From assembly GCA_028583415.1 (NCBI GenBank), contig CM053269.1:26217477-26281476 (forward strand): a stretch of DNA of 64,000 nt. Direction: 5' to 3'. The notes beneath the pieces were generated by a model. That model worked only from the letters and a program-made list of their open reading frames with translations. It did no database searches and had not been told where the DNA came from. The DNA comes from Protea cynaroides. Its lineage: Eukaryota > Streptophyta > Magnoliopsida > Proteales > Proteaceae. Numbering within the stretch: position 1 is the first letter of the stretch; every line of letters begins with the position of its first letter. The position numbers and the translations under genes were made by a program. Below, piece by piece: positions 45,242 through 56,007 of this stretch.

Positions 45242-46191
45242 TCATGAAGTCCAGGGCATGGAAGGTATCAGATCAGTGATGTCATAGTCCTGCTCGTATG
45301 CCTCCCTGAGCCAGTGCACCTGGTCCTGTGTGACCCGTAGGCTGCGAGTAGGGCGCTCCATGCGACTGTTCATCTCGTGCTGAGCATCTCGTATCTCCAA
45401 GAACATAGCCATCACTGTATCTGGAGGGGGCTGAGATGGTCCTGCCACTGGTATGAGCTGGGGTGCAGGTGCAGGGATATCCTCCATGTGCACATCCTCA
45501 CCACCCCTTACCTTTACTGCTGCTGCTGCTATGGCTGCTGCCTGATTCCTAGGTGGAAGGGGATGATACTTGTAGCACCTCATCACTAAGCTCCAGACCA
45601 TCCATCTGCATTTTGTAGATAGCCTCAACATCTATGTTTGAGGTCATGGTGTCCTCATAAGTTGGCTCGCTGCACATGTCGACCCCTAAGCGTCGTAGTA
45701 ACACCGTAATCAGCCTACCATAGGGGAGATTGCCCGACACATTGGGCATTGCAGCGCGGGCTATGGTCCAGATGATTAAATAAGGCAGGTAGACCCAGTG
45801 CCCTATGGTTACACAGTAGGTAATGTACTGAGTCAACTGAGACATCTCCCCATAATGACCGCTCTGTGGGACAATGTCATGCTGTATGATGTGACAGTAC
45901 AATCGAGGTAATAGGCGAAGGTTCGCTGCTAGCATGATCATACCTTGGCGTAGGATATGGTCAGCAATTTCTGCCCACATATCCTTAGTGGTATACCACA
46001 ATATACCAACTCACCGTCATCTGGGATCCCTAGAAGTACGGCCAACTCTGATGTGTTGAAAGAGATCTCCACACATTTCACAAAACTAGTGATGCAAAGA
46101 TCCCTAGCATGTTCAAAATCATTGGGATCCCCCTCTATCTCCAGATTGGCGAAGAAAAGCTTCACCAAGTCAAGGCATATGGCGTCGTCAT
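45242..46191 (-). pseudogene. Antisense accessory ORF (aORF) of element B, N-terminus cut off
   Basis: It lies between LTR and gag of element B but on the opposite strand. Three overlapping minus-strand frames join to one protein: CLDLVKLFFANLEIEGDPND and ELAVLLGIPDDGELVYCG; then VPQSGHYGEMSQLTQYITY, AAMPNVSGNLPYGRLITVLL, RRLGVDM; then a Pro/Ala-rich tail with AGPSQPPPDTVMAMFLEIRD and AYEQDYD, and a stop at 45242. It aligns block by block with the aORF of element C. The fold resembles the plant-specific domain often annotated as putative plant transposon protein (from memory). Element D removed about the first 65 codons. Confidence 0.75.
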
Positions 46192-46326
46192 TGTCACACC
46201 CCAATTCCGACTGAACCAGAAGTGTGAGTGAACCGTCACTGAATCAACGGTTCACACCAGGATCTCAATAAGACTGTGTCCACTCATACAAACCATTGCA
46301 CATAACCACAATCAGAATATAATAAA
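46192..46326 (-). repeat. 3' LTR of element D, outer fragment
   Basis: Starts tgtcacaccccaattccgac and matches the start of the solo LTR at 21345 through ccacaatcagaatataataaa; continues at 58316. Confidence 0.88.
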
Positions 46327-48631
46327 TGTCACACCCCAATTCCGTACTATTCAGAATGGTGTGATGAACCGCTAACAAACCAGTGGTTCAACCAGGATCT
46401 CGAGTAGGCTGTATCCGTGTTATCTAAACTCCATACATCCACATTCATAATCAGAGTAAATATATAATAGCGGAAGTCTTATAGTAAAATGAACTGAGAA
46501 TCTACTGTGATATTAATATTTAAATAACAAATTATTCTGTATCAATTGAGACATAAATAAATATCAAATACATGTCCATAATAAATCTAAGTAAAGAAAA
46601 GTAAGAAAATATCTAATCAAATACACATGAGTTGCACTCGCAAGAGGAGTCATGTGTATTCACTTTAGCTTCAACTTCCATCGCTGCTACATTCCCGTAC
46701 GCTGGAGCGTTTACATAATCTTCAACGGTATAACCTGCATCATCAACTAAAAATATTCGACGTCGAGGGGTGAGCACACATCATGGCTCAGTGAGCAAAC
46801 AAAACAATGCAACAGTACATATGCATGCAATCAATTCATATCTTTGGTCTGGTTTATAGTTTGCAATGCGCAATAGAAAGGTTGGGTGGTCAAAGGTTAA
46901 CGTTTATTGACCCCGCCTCAATACACAGGGTGTGGAAGTCTGTCCAAAGGTTAACATTTACTGTCGTCCCCATCCACCCTAATCATGAATATTATACAAC
47001 AAAGGTTAACGTTTATTGCTGTATAGTGTCATACCAACACGTAAGCCCCTGCTGGCGAGGGCTAGCAAACTGGGCTCGCAACTAACCAATCCTAATGCCA
47101 AACAGTGTATCCAAGGCCTCACCCCAGCATCCCTCAGAATGTCCATAGAGATAGAGCTAAGGCCCCCCGGTAGAGTCAGAGACTACAAGGACCGAGACCA
47201 CCTCCCCTGATACTCTACGACATAATAGTTCTGCTAAAGTAATGACGATACGACGATGCTAATGTACAAGACTTGAGTTAGAGATAGAGCTAAGATGCTG
47301 AGACCCGCTAAAGGTTAATGTTTATTGACGTTCTCATCACACCTCCCCTGATACTTGCTTACATCAAGTACACCAATCACACACATACAATCACATGCCT
47401 ATTCCTATCATCATCATCATCATCATGTTATAAACAATAAAGTAAATATGCATGAACAGATAATAGAAATATTGGATGGCATGTTGAATGCACATTACAA
47501 GCATTCGCATAGAATCAAACATGGCATTGGACTCAAGAAAAGAGAAAACAGTTTGTTATTAACCAATTAGTTTAGAGTTCTGTTTCCTCACCTTAGCTTA
47601 CTAATAGATACTCTTCCAAGTTTTAAAATCACATTTATAATGTTATTATATTGCTAGAAGACCTAACAAAGTCGATAGAATTTAATTAGAATTAATTTCG
47701 AATTTAAAAACCATTCTGTTAACTGAGGGTCGGAGGTAGGGTCGGAGTCATGATCGACCCTGGGTGTGACCCTCCCCAAAATCTGAACCTCCTGAACACT
47801 GAAAGTCGATACTCAGGATCACATAGGGTCGGATGGTCATCGACCCTCTGTGCGACCCTCGGTGGTTTTGGTCAATTTTCCTCCTTTTAGTCCATTCTTC
47901 GTGTTTGGGGTCCTATGGCTTGCTCCAACAGTCCATTCAACATGCATCCCATGGTCTAAAATCATAAATCACCTACCCAAATAGCTTTCATGTATTCTCC
48001 CATGGTTTTCCATGAAAACCTAACCATGGATTGATGGTTTGGGTTTCTCCGAGATCACACTCTCATCATTATCTAACCTAAGGCCTGTAGAAACTCATGG
48101 AATTAGTATCCATACCTGAGAAGAACACTCCTTCTCTGCAACTCTTCTCCTTTTGCTTTCTTCTCTACCTTGTTTCTCTTCTTCTTCTCTTCCTTCTCTT
48201 CTCTTTCTCTCAATTTAATTAGGGTTGTAAAAGGAGTGAAAGAGGCTTTGGGACGCCCTTTAAATAGATTAGAAACATCCTAAATAAGTCCCTTTGAGAT
48301 TAGGAAAGAATCCCAATCGAAATTATAGAAATTTCCTAATTTCAGTTTCGGCGGCAACTGAGGGTCGATGGGAGGGTCGATGATCCCGTCGACCCTAGGT
48401 TTCAAATGTGTCCGACCCTCCCTGTAAAACAGAGGGTTTGACTTTCTGTCTTGGGGGGATCCGACCCTCCCTTGCTGGGTATGCGACCCTCCCCCTAATT
48501 TAAGTGTTTTTGGGTCGATTTGATACCTGGGATCACGATCTCCTTCACGCCCTTGGTCCATTTGACTCAACCATGATGGGTAAACCTGGTTCAAGGTGAT
48601 AAGACCGGGTTAGTTTGATACAGGTCTTACA
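46327..48631 (-). repeat. 3' LTR of element C
   Basis: 2,305 bp. It carries four copies of an 18-bp motif like aaaggttaacgtttattg (46913, 46937, 47001, 47310), a (TCA)n tract near 47405, and gggtcga clusters at 47727-47870 and 48357-48500 flanking a TATA-like ctatttaaaggg near 48257-48268. Confidence 0.95.
46613..46748 (-). CDS. LTR-internal conserved peptide (C, 3' LTR)
   Basis: Minus-strand codons VDDAGYTVEDYVNAPAYGNV and HDSSCECNSCVFD, stop at 46613. The 5' LTR copy (56276-56428) has a 1-base deletion that shifts the frame. Confidence 0.5.
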
Positions 48632-49190
48632 ACTCCCCCCTACTTATAAAAATTTCATCCTCGAAATTGTACGTACCTTCTGAATCAAATAAGTGAGGGT
48701 ATTGCTTTCGCATAGCATTTTCTTCTTCCCATGTAATTTCTTCCATGTCTCTACTTTTCCAGGTGACTTTAACATAATAAATATCTCGGTTGCGTAGTCG
48801 TTGAACCTTTCGGCTAGTGATTTCAGTTGGTGTTACTTCAAAGGTCAAATCATCAGTCAAATCAGGTAGATCTACTGTCAGAACGTGCGTTGGATCCTTG
48901 ACATACTTCTTCAGTAAGAAAATATGAAATACGTCATGCACACTTGACATAGATGGTGGTAGTGCTAACTGATAAGCCACTTTCCCACGCTTAGCTAAAA
49001 TCTCATACGGCCCGACATATCTTGGACTTAGTTTCCCTTTCTGTCCAAACCTTTTCAATCCTCGCATCGGCGATACCTTCAAAAATACTTTATCACCTAC
49101 AGCGAACTCAAGATCCCTGCGTCGAGTATCTACATACTGCTTCTGACGGTTTTGAGCTGTTCTAACTCTTTCCTTGATAATGTCGACCAC
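48627..49190 (-). pseudogene. Chromovirus C integrase C-terminus and chromodomain
   Basis: VGDKVFLKVSPMRGLKRFGQ and VAYQLALPPSMSSVHDVFHI (integrase GPY/F region), then a chromodomain at about 48700-48800: RKVQRLRNRDIYYVKVTW and EITWEEENAMRKQYPHLF. Chromodomains steer integration to marked chromatin. The frame crosses the purine tract and its TAA is formed by the first LTR bases (TGTAA). Confidence 0.9.
48632..48643 (-). promoter_or_regulatory. Polypurine tract of element C
   Basis: Minus strand gtaggggggagt immediately before the LTR; also coding (end of pol). Confidence 0.85.
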
Positions 49191-51842
49191 TCAAAAAGTT
49201 TCTTCAACAAATTCTAGTCCAACAATACTACGTTTTCCAACTTCATTCCAAAATAAAGGAGTTCGACACTTTCTGCCATACAGTGCTTCATAGGGTGACA
49301 TCTGTATAGTAGCCTGATAGCTATTGTTATAAGCGAACTCGATCAGTGGTAATCTTTCTTCCCATGATCCCTTGAAGTCAATTACACTCGTAGCATATCT
49401 TCTAAAATCTGGATTGTATGCTCTGACTGTCCATCTGTCTGTGGGTGGAATGCAGTACTGAACTTTAATGTTGTACCCATAGCCTTTTGCAATCCCTCCC
49501 AAAACTTAGAAGTAAATCGTGGATCTCTATCGGACACAATGTTCTCTGGTACACCGTGTAACCTAACAATATTATCCACATACAGCTTTGATAACCTTTC
49601 CAGTGTATACTGAGGTCGTATCGGTATGAAGCGAGCTGTTTTAGTCAAACGGTCTACAATCACCCAAACTGCGTCAACTACTCGAGGTGTCAGTGGTAAC
49701 CCCGTGACGAAGTCCATAGTGATGCAGTCCCATTTCCATGCTGGTTCCGATAACGGCTGTAACAGTCCTGCGGGTCTTTGTCGTTCAGCCTTTACTTTCT
49801 GACATTTTAGGCATTGAGACACAAACTTAGCTACATCTGCTTTCATTCCTCTCCACCAATATAGTTTCTTTAGATCATGATACATTTTTGTACTTTCAGG
49901 ATGTATCGAATAGATGGTGGTATGGGCTTCTTTCATCAGTCGGTGTCTAATGTCCACATTTTCTGTTTCGGGTACACATATTCTTCCTTTGTACTTCAGT
50001 ACCTTTTCTTCGTCCAAGGTGAACTCGAGGTTAGTCTTACCTTTTTCGATATCTTCTTGTACTGTTCTCAGATAAGGATCTGATTTGATAGCTGTCTTCA
50101 CTTCATCCATTATATCCGGTATAATTTTCAATGCCGTGAACATATTTGAAAACCGATGAATAAACCCTTGGTTGGCTGATTCATCCGTTATATCTATCAC
50201 ATATTGCTCATTTCCATGCTTGAATACCATACCGGTAGTACATATAGCTGCAGTTGTACTAACCTCCCCTTGAGATTTTATCATCGCCTTTCTGCTCAAC
50301 GCATCCGCTACTACATTAGCTTTCCCCGGATGATACTGGATATCACAATCATAGTCTTTCAATAGTTCCAGCCATCTTCTTTGCCTCATATTCAACTCCT
50401 TCTGATTAAATAAATAAGTAAGACTTTTATGGTCCGACTTAATCTGGAATTTCTCCCCGTACAGGTAATGTCTCCATATCTTGACAGCATGTACTACTGC
50501 CGCTAACTCCAAATCATGAGTGGGATAATTTTTCTCATGTGTCTTCAACTGTCTTGAGGTATAAGCAATTACTTGTTCTCCTTGCATAAGCACACATCCT
50601 AATCCCAGTCCTGACGCATCAGTGTATAGGGTAAATGGTTGTCCAGGAACAGGAATAGTCAAAATCGGAGCGGATATCAATCTGGTCTTCAATGTCTGGA
50701 AGCTCTTCTCACATTTATCCGTCCACAGAAAATTTTCACCTTTCTTAGTCAAACTGGTGAGAGGTACGGCAATCCGGGAATAGTCTTCCACAAATCTTCG
50801 ATAATATCCAGCGAGACCCAGAAAACTTCTAATTTCTGCAACGCTCTTTGGTGCTTCCCACTTTACAATAGCCTCGATCTTGCTGGGGTCCACTTTGATT
50901 CCTTCAGCGGATACTACATGGCCTAGGAAGGCGACTTCATTTAACCAAAACTCACACTTGGTAAATTTGGCATATGACTTCTCTTTCCTTAAACGCTGTA
51001 GGGCAGCGTTTAGGTTCTTGATATGGGTTTCTTTGTCCTTGAAATATACCAATATATCATCAATAAATACAATAACCGATGTATCTAACATATCGTGGAA
51101 GACCCGATTCATAAGTTTCATGAAAGTTGCTGGTGCGTTTGTTAATCCAAAAGACATGACCAAGAACTCATAATGTCCATATCTGGTCCTGAAAGCTATC
51201 TTAGGAATATCATCCTCTTTAATCTTCAACTGATGATAGCCTGACCGAAGATCGATCTTAGAAAATACTTTTGCTCCTTGCAACTGATCGAACAAGTCAT
51301 CGATCCGAGGTAGTGGATATCGATTCTTGATTGTCAGTTTATTCAACTCCCGATAGTCGATACATAATCGAACGCTACCGTCCTTCTTCTTTATGAATAA
51401 TACCGGTGCTCCCCATGGTGATATACTGGGTCGAATATAACCCTTGTCCAGCAGTTCCTGTAGTTGCACTTTCAATTCCTTCAGTTCTGTAGGAGCCATT
51501 CTATAAGGTGCTTTTGATACTGGTGCGGCTCCGGGTATAAGATCTATCACAAACTCTGTGGCTCGGTCGGGTGGTAATCCCGGTAGTTCCTCCAGAAATA
51601 CATCGGGATAGTCCCACACGACATCAATATCTTTCATTCGTGGTGCTTCCTTGGTTAGGTCGACCACTGATACTAGATAACCGACTACCCCCTTCTCAAG
51701 GCACTTCTTAGCCTTTAATGCTGAGAGTATGAGCTTGCATTTACGGGGCAGTTTGGTTCCCGTAAAACTAAATTTTGCTCCTTCTTTGTCTTTAAATGTT
51801 AGCTTCTTTTCGGCGCATAATAGGTTCGCAGAATGCCGAGCT
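49191..51842 (-). pseudogene. Chromovirus C RT, RNase H and integrase core
   Basis: The frame 51667-49382 is open for 761 codons. [53 protein letters not shown] and the catalytic FIDD ([13 protein letters not shown]). RNase [19 protein letters not shown] and [16 protein letters not shown]. Integrase: H2C2 zinc part ([22 protein letters not shown]), [12 protein letters not shown] and [14 protein letters not shown] with its catalytic Asp. A 4-bp deletion near 49388, relative to the same place in element A, shifts the frame; the rest of the core continues in another frame (49191-49502). Confidence 0.93.
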
Positions 51843-52095
51843 AATCAGTCCATTCCCAAGATGACGTTAAAGTCTGCCATCTCCAGTTGGATCAAAACTG
51901 CATCTAAGGTTTTCTCACCAATGAGAACTGGACATGGTCCATAACCTTTCTCTAATTCCACTTCTAACCCCATCGGTGTCCGTACAAGTATTTTGTAGTC
52001 CAATGTTTTGATGGGTAATTTCAGCTTCTTTCCGAATGACACAGATATAAAGGAATGAGTAGCTCCTGAATCAAAGAGTACTCTGGCGGGTACGC
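51843..52095 (-). pseudogene. Chromovirus C aspartic protease
   Basis: Minus strand: VLFDSGATHSFISVSFGKK holds the DSGA active site near 52060-52075, and FNVILGMD follows. The next codon, Trp in element D (GMDWLGHHS), is TGA here, so pol would be cut off unless the stop is read through. Confidence 0.88.
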
Positions 52096-52139
52096 CATTT
52101 ATAGGTACGATACATGTGATTTATTTTACTTAGTCTACA

Positions 52140-53439
52140 TGCTCATACAATGTAATTACAATTTAAAAAGGTTTCAGTCATACCTGTGACCACATCGGGT
52201 GATGCGGCAGCATCCTCGATTGTAACCGCATATACTCGTCCTTGATGTAACTGCTTCTTGGGCTTAGGACACTCCCTTGCCATATGTCCTGCTTGGTTGC
52301 AGTTATAACATTTTGGACCTTCAGTTTTTGGCTTTGGCTGATGTTGAGCTGCTGGAGTAGTCTTGGGTGCAGCAGTAAAGCCTTGAGCACGGAAGGGTTT
52401 AAATGTCTTGTTGTTCCCTCCGTTATAAGCATTTCCGGCTGGCCTTTTTATACTCGTTTCGTGTAAAATAACTCTCCTTCTGGCTCGATTCTATAACTCA
52501 AGCAATTTGGACAGCTTCGTTATATACCTTCTTCTCCAAACCCAGAACATGCTCTCTGATGCTTCCTCTAAGCTCCGTGACAAACCTACGGGTCTTAGTG
52601 TCTTCTTCTTGCATACTAAGTGGTGCAAAGAAAAACAGCTCCTCATACAGTTGTTGATATGCATCCACGGACATCCGGCCCCGATATAAACTCGGGAATT
52701 CCTTCTCCATAGCATCTCTCGAAGCTTCGTGGAAAATACTTCTCAAAGAACGCTTTTTTATAAATAGCCCAAGTCAATAGGGCGTGCTTGGTCAGTAGAT
52801 ATGCCCTGGTAGATTTCCACCAATGATGTGCATCACCTTTCAGCATGAAGGTGGCACATAACACCTTTTCTTCTTCTATGATAGTCATCATAAGAAAGTT
52901 TCTCTCCATCTCGTCGATCCAGTGTGCTGGCCATAACGGATCAGACAGTTTACCGTTAAATTCCTTGGGCTTCATCTTCAAAAATCTCTCAACCAGTCGA
53001 GAGTGATCCATCTGATTTTGGGGTATGCCCCAAACATAGGTTGTGGATACCGATAATTAACCTGGGCTACTTTCGGACCTGGTACTGGAATTTGTGCAGC
53101 TGGTGGTTGAGGTGTTTGAGGTGCTAGGTGGTTACCCACTGGTGCTGCACTGGCTTGTCCGGTCTGCATGGGTGTAGCATGTGCGGCCTGGAACATAATC
53201 CCCATTGTAACTTGCATTTGTGCCTGTGCGTGTTGCATTTGCTGCTGAGCTAGATTCATTACCACGGTTGCTAACTCCGGGGGTAGAGGTGGCAAGTTGG
53301 CCAGATTTGCCTGGTCTGGATTTCCTGGGGGTACAACCTGCGGATTTCCCTAGGCGTATATATCTTCTTGGCTAGTTTCCTCCACAGGTGGTGGTGGAAC
53401 TGCATTTCGGCTTTGCCTGGTAACTCTACGCCCAGACAT
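52140..53439 (-). pseudogene. Chromovirus C gag
   Basis: Starts MSGRRVTRQSRNAVPPPP at 53439. It contains a Gln-rich segment (LAQQQMQHAQAQMQ), the capsid-like part (52498-53011: FLKMKPKEFNGKLSDPLWPA, WIDEMERNF, LKGDAHHWWKS) and a CCHC zinc knuckle at about 52270-52310 (CYNCNQAGHMAREC). One TAG after about 28 codons and frameshifts near 52990 and 52495 disrupt it. Confidence 0.88.
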
Positions 53440-53578
53440 ATTTTCTTCTGAGATTGGTGGTGCCTGAAAATCATCAAATAGGTGAGACAATCATTTATAC
53501 TACATGTAGGCATGCTAACCAATGTAAAATTTCAAAATTTTCAGCTCATTCTATGAAAAATACTGTCTTTTCTATGCA

Positions 53579-53850
53579 GGGTCGATGGTATGTCCGACCC
53601 TCGGTATCCGACCCTGGGAATAACCTGTTCTTTCCGAGAGCTAAGGGTCGATGTGAGGGTCGATGGGTATCCGACCCTCAGTATCCGACCCTGGGAATAA
53701 CCTGTTCTTCCCGAGAGCTGAGGGTCGATTGGGAGGGTCGATGGATATCTGACCCTCAGTATCCGACCCTGGTTTTCTGTCAGATTCCCGAGAGCTGAGG
53801 GTCGATGGGAGGGTCGATCCGAGGGTCAATGATCCTGGTCGAATTGTCCG
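53579..53850. repeat. Tandem array of gggtcga/tcgaccc motifs between gag and aORF
   Basis: About 3.5 units of ~75 bp (gagagct(a/g)agggtcgat starting near 53635, 53714 and 53789), each with gggtcgat repeats and inverted ccgaccct. It lies in the divergent intergenic region between the gag start (53439, minus) and the aORF leader (plus). The same motifs fill two clusters in each LTR of element C. Confidence 0.85.
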
Positions 53851-54012
53851 ACCCTCGGACTAAAAATCAGACCTTTAAGGTCCGATTCTGGGTTCATTCT
53901 CTATTATTTCCCTCCCGTTTCGACTCGTCTCTCACCTCTGAGTTGCTACAGTGCCACTACGCTATTTTGGTCAGTTTGGATCCGCGTTTCGTCATCCACG
54001 TCATCCCTACAG

Positions 54013-54456
54013 GTATGCTTTCTCGTTTTTACCCGTTTTTAGGTTTCCATTTCTAGGTTTTTATCCCTTTAACTTGTATTTTTCAAATTAAACTTTTTCC
54101 AACCGTAAAAATTTGATTTTTATTGGGGGCTTTTGTTATTGGTGACTCGAGGAACGAAAGCCCTAAAAAATATTTGAGTTTCATCGGTTGGTTATCGAGA
54201 AACTCAAAATTTTCACTTTTTGCCCTAATTTTGTCGAAATTTTGAATTTCTTGAAATTTCTTGCAATCCAATCTAATTAGTTGTAATTTCCGACTGTTTG
54301 AATCTCACAAGTTGGTTTAGGATCTATGTACGTCCTCCTGTCCATGTGTATGAGTGAAAAGTGAGGCTTTTGGCCAACTTACGTCGTTATAATGTCAAAT
54401 TTCGGATTTTTCTACCTTATTAACACATTATCTATTTTTTTCTTTCTTATTTGCAG
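54013..54456 (+). other. Predicted leader intron of the antisense gene
   Basis: Donor ctacag/gtatgc at 54012/54013 and acceptor tttcttatttgcag/tt at 54456/54457, with a T-rich 3' part; the aORF start codon follows 5 bases after the acceptor. Prediction from splice-site appearance only. Confidence 0.6.
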
Positions 54457-54461
54457 TTACT

Positions 54462-55733
54462 ATGGCCCGTACCAAAGTACCCAGAGTTCGTGATCCACTT
54501 CGCTTCCGCTCCAACGAAGCCGAGGCACAGTATTCCCACTATGCTCGTAAGAAGGTAGAGGGTGGTCGTATGGTGAACTTGGCTGAGTTAGCCTTGTTCA
54601 ACGTGGAGAGGGCCTTTGGTGATATGGGGTGGCTCCCTATCATCACCTACGATGCTTGCACATGCCCAGACTTAGTGCGACAGTTTTATTGTAATCTCCA
54701 GGTGGTGGGGGATTACAATGATGTGGATAGGGGTCACGAGCTACGTCAAGGGACTGAACATTTCATTCGATTATCGACAACTAGCCGACCTACTAGGCAT
54801 TCCCTATGATGGCCCCATGGTTTACTGTGCTCCTGGAGAGCCCCAGTTCGTTTCCCTAGAGATAAGGGCTGAGATTGATAGTCAGCTACTACGCGCTGAT
54901 CGCCGGCGGATGAGAGCTTGCTATATGCGTCGGCTCCACGGGTCTTTTGCAAGATTATCCAAAGATAATCTGATCCCACAGAGTGGCCATTACGAGAGGG
55001 TTTCTCAGCTGACCCAGTATCTTCTGTATAGCATCTACACTCGACAGCCCGTCTGCCTTCCTTACAACATCATGCGGACTATGATCAGTGCCACACTGCC
55101 CATTCATAGGGGTAATCTACCCTATGGACGTATGATCATTGTTCTGCTTACCCGCCTGGGGGTTGATTTAGTGGATGAGAAGATTCAGGAGAAAACCTTC
55201 TTATCGCCTCTAGATTGGGAGGCTATCTCGCAAGATGGGTATGCGAGATGCCCAAGTCGATGACGAGGGAGAGGAACGAGATGGTGCGCCCTCACACTCG
55301 CATCGAGATGGCCGATGTCGAGGCAGCTGCCGCCGCCGCTAGGGTTCATGCGGATCCCGTCGATGATGATGACCGCATGTATATGGACGTCGACTTCGAT
55401 ACCACCGCCTTCACCCACGCATGCGGCCGGAGCCGATACTTCCTCTACGGCGGGTCCCGCACCCGAGACCGGGTCCTTCTCATGCGGCCGGTCCTTCACG
55501 CCCACCTTCCGATATGATGGAGATGTTGCATGAGATCCGAGAGGCTCGGCGCAGATCCGATCCGAGGATGGAGGAGCTTCTAGACGCCCGGAGACGGACC
55601 GATCACGGGTGGCTGATCTCACGGCTAGTCTTCGAGCGACTCGCACTCAGTGGCCCGGTTGACTAGAGTCTATGCCGAGGACTATGACGAAGATCGTGAG
55701 GCACCGCCTCCTCCTTCACCTCCAGCTTCTTGA
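54462..55733 (+). pseudogene. Antisense accessory ORF (aORF) of element C
   Basis: About 420 codons on the plus strand of a minus-sense element. It starts MARTKVPRVRDPLRFRSNEA with a basic N-terminus, then CTCPDLVRQFYCNLQVVGDY and QLADLLGIPYDGPMVYC, IPQSGHYERVSQLTQYLLY, RGNLPYGRMIIVLLTRLGVD, an Ala/Asp-rich region, AGPSRPPSDMMEMLHEIREA and a tail AEDYDEDREAPPPPSPPAS ending at TGA 55731-55733. Frameshifts near 54725, 55250 and 55660 break it. The core resembles the plant-specific putative plant transposon protein domain. It has its own leader intron, so it is probably a separate transcription unit. Function unknown. Confidence 0.78.
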
Positions 55734-55992
55734 TTGTATTTATTTTCTTTGTACTACAGAATAACTGTCTGGGTAGTAGACTGTACTCTGCTTTAGTTAT
55801 GTATATACGTTTGTTTCTCTCTCATTGTATGTAAAATTATTTCTCCTTTAATAGATGCATTATTCTCTTTTAAATTTGGTCTCAACCATCACTTGTGCTT
55901 ATAGTGGGTTATTATTACGGTTTTTACTTTTATCCTTTCTCAGTTCACAATTGTCTTGAAGGTATGCTAGTTCAGCGGTCAGGACCTGAGAT
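55734..55992 (+). other. 3' flank of the antisense gene / leader of element C
   Basis: T-rich sequence that resembles a 3' UTR on the plus strand (ttgtatttattttctttg) and also serves as the start of the minus-strand leader. It is conserved in element A at 40440-40652. Confidence 0.5.
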
Positions 55993-56004
55993 GCTCTGAT
56001 ACCA
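55993..56004 (-). promoter_or_regulatory. Primer-binding site (initiator tRNA-Met), element C
   Basis: Minus strand TGGTATCAGAGC, three bases from the 5' LTR. Confidence 0.93.
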
Positions 56005-56007
56005 AGT

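Larger units (their letters stand above)
29237..46191 (+). mobile_element. Chromovirus B (host element of the nest), partial
   Basis: Plus-sense. Its 5' LTR is 29237-29592 joined to 43003-44904 (~2.25 kb; starts tgtaagaccc, ends ggtgtgaca). A primer site follows at 44908-44919, then an antisense ORF (45242-46191), where element D cuts it. The remaining gag-pol must lie beyond 64000. Element A interrupts the LTR. TATA box: ctataaatacg near 29569. Confidence 0.85.

Noticed and set aside
53579..53850. CRISPR-like regular repeats
   Set aside because: The units are direct tandem copies without unique spacers, in a plant retrotransposon; not CRISPR.
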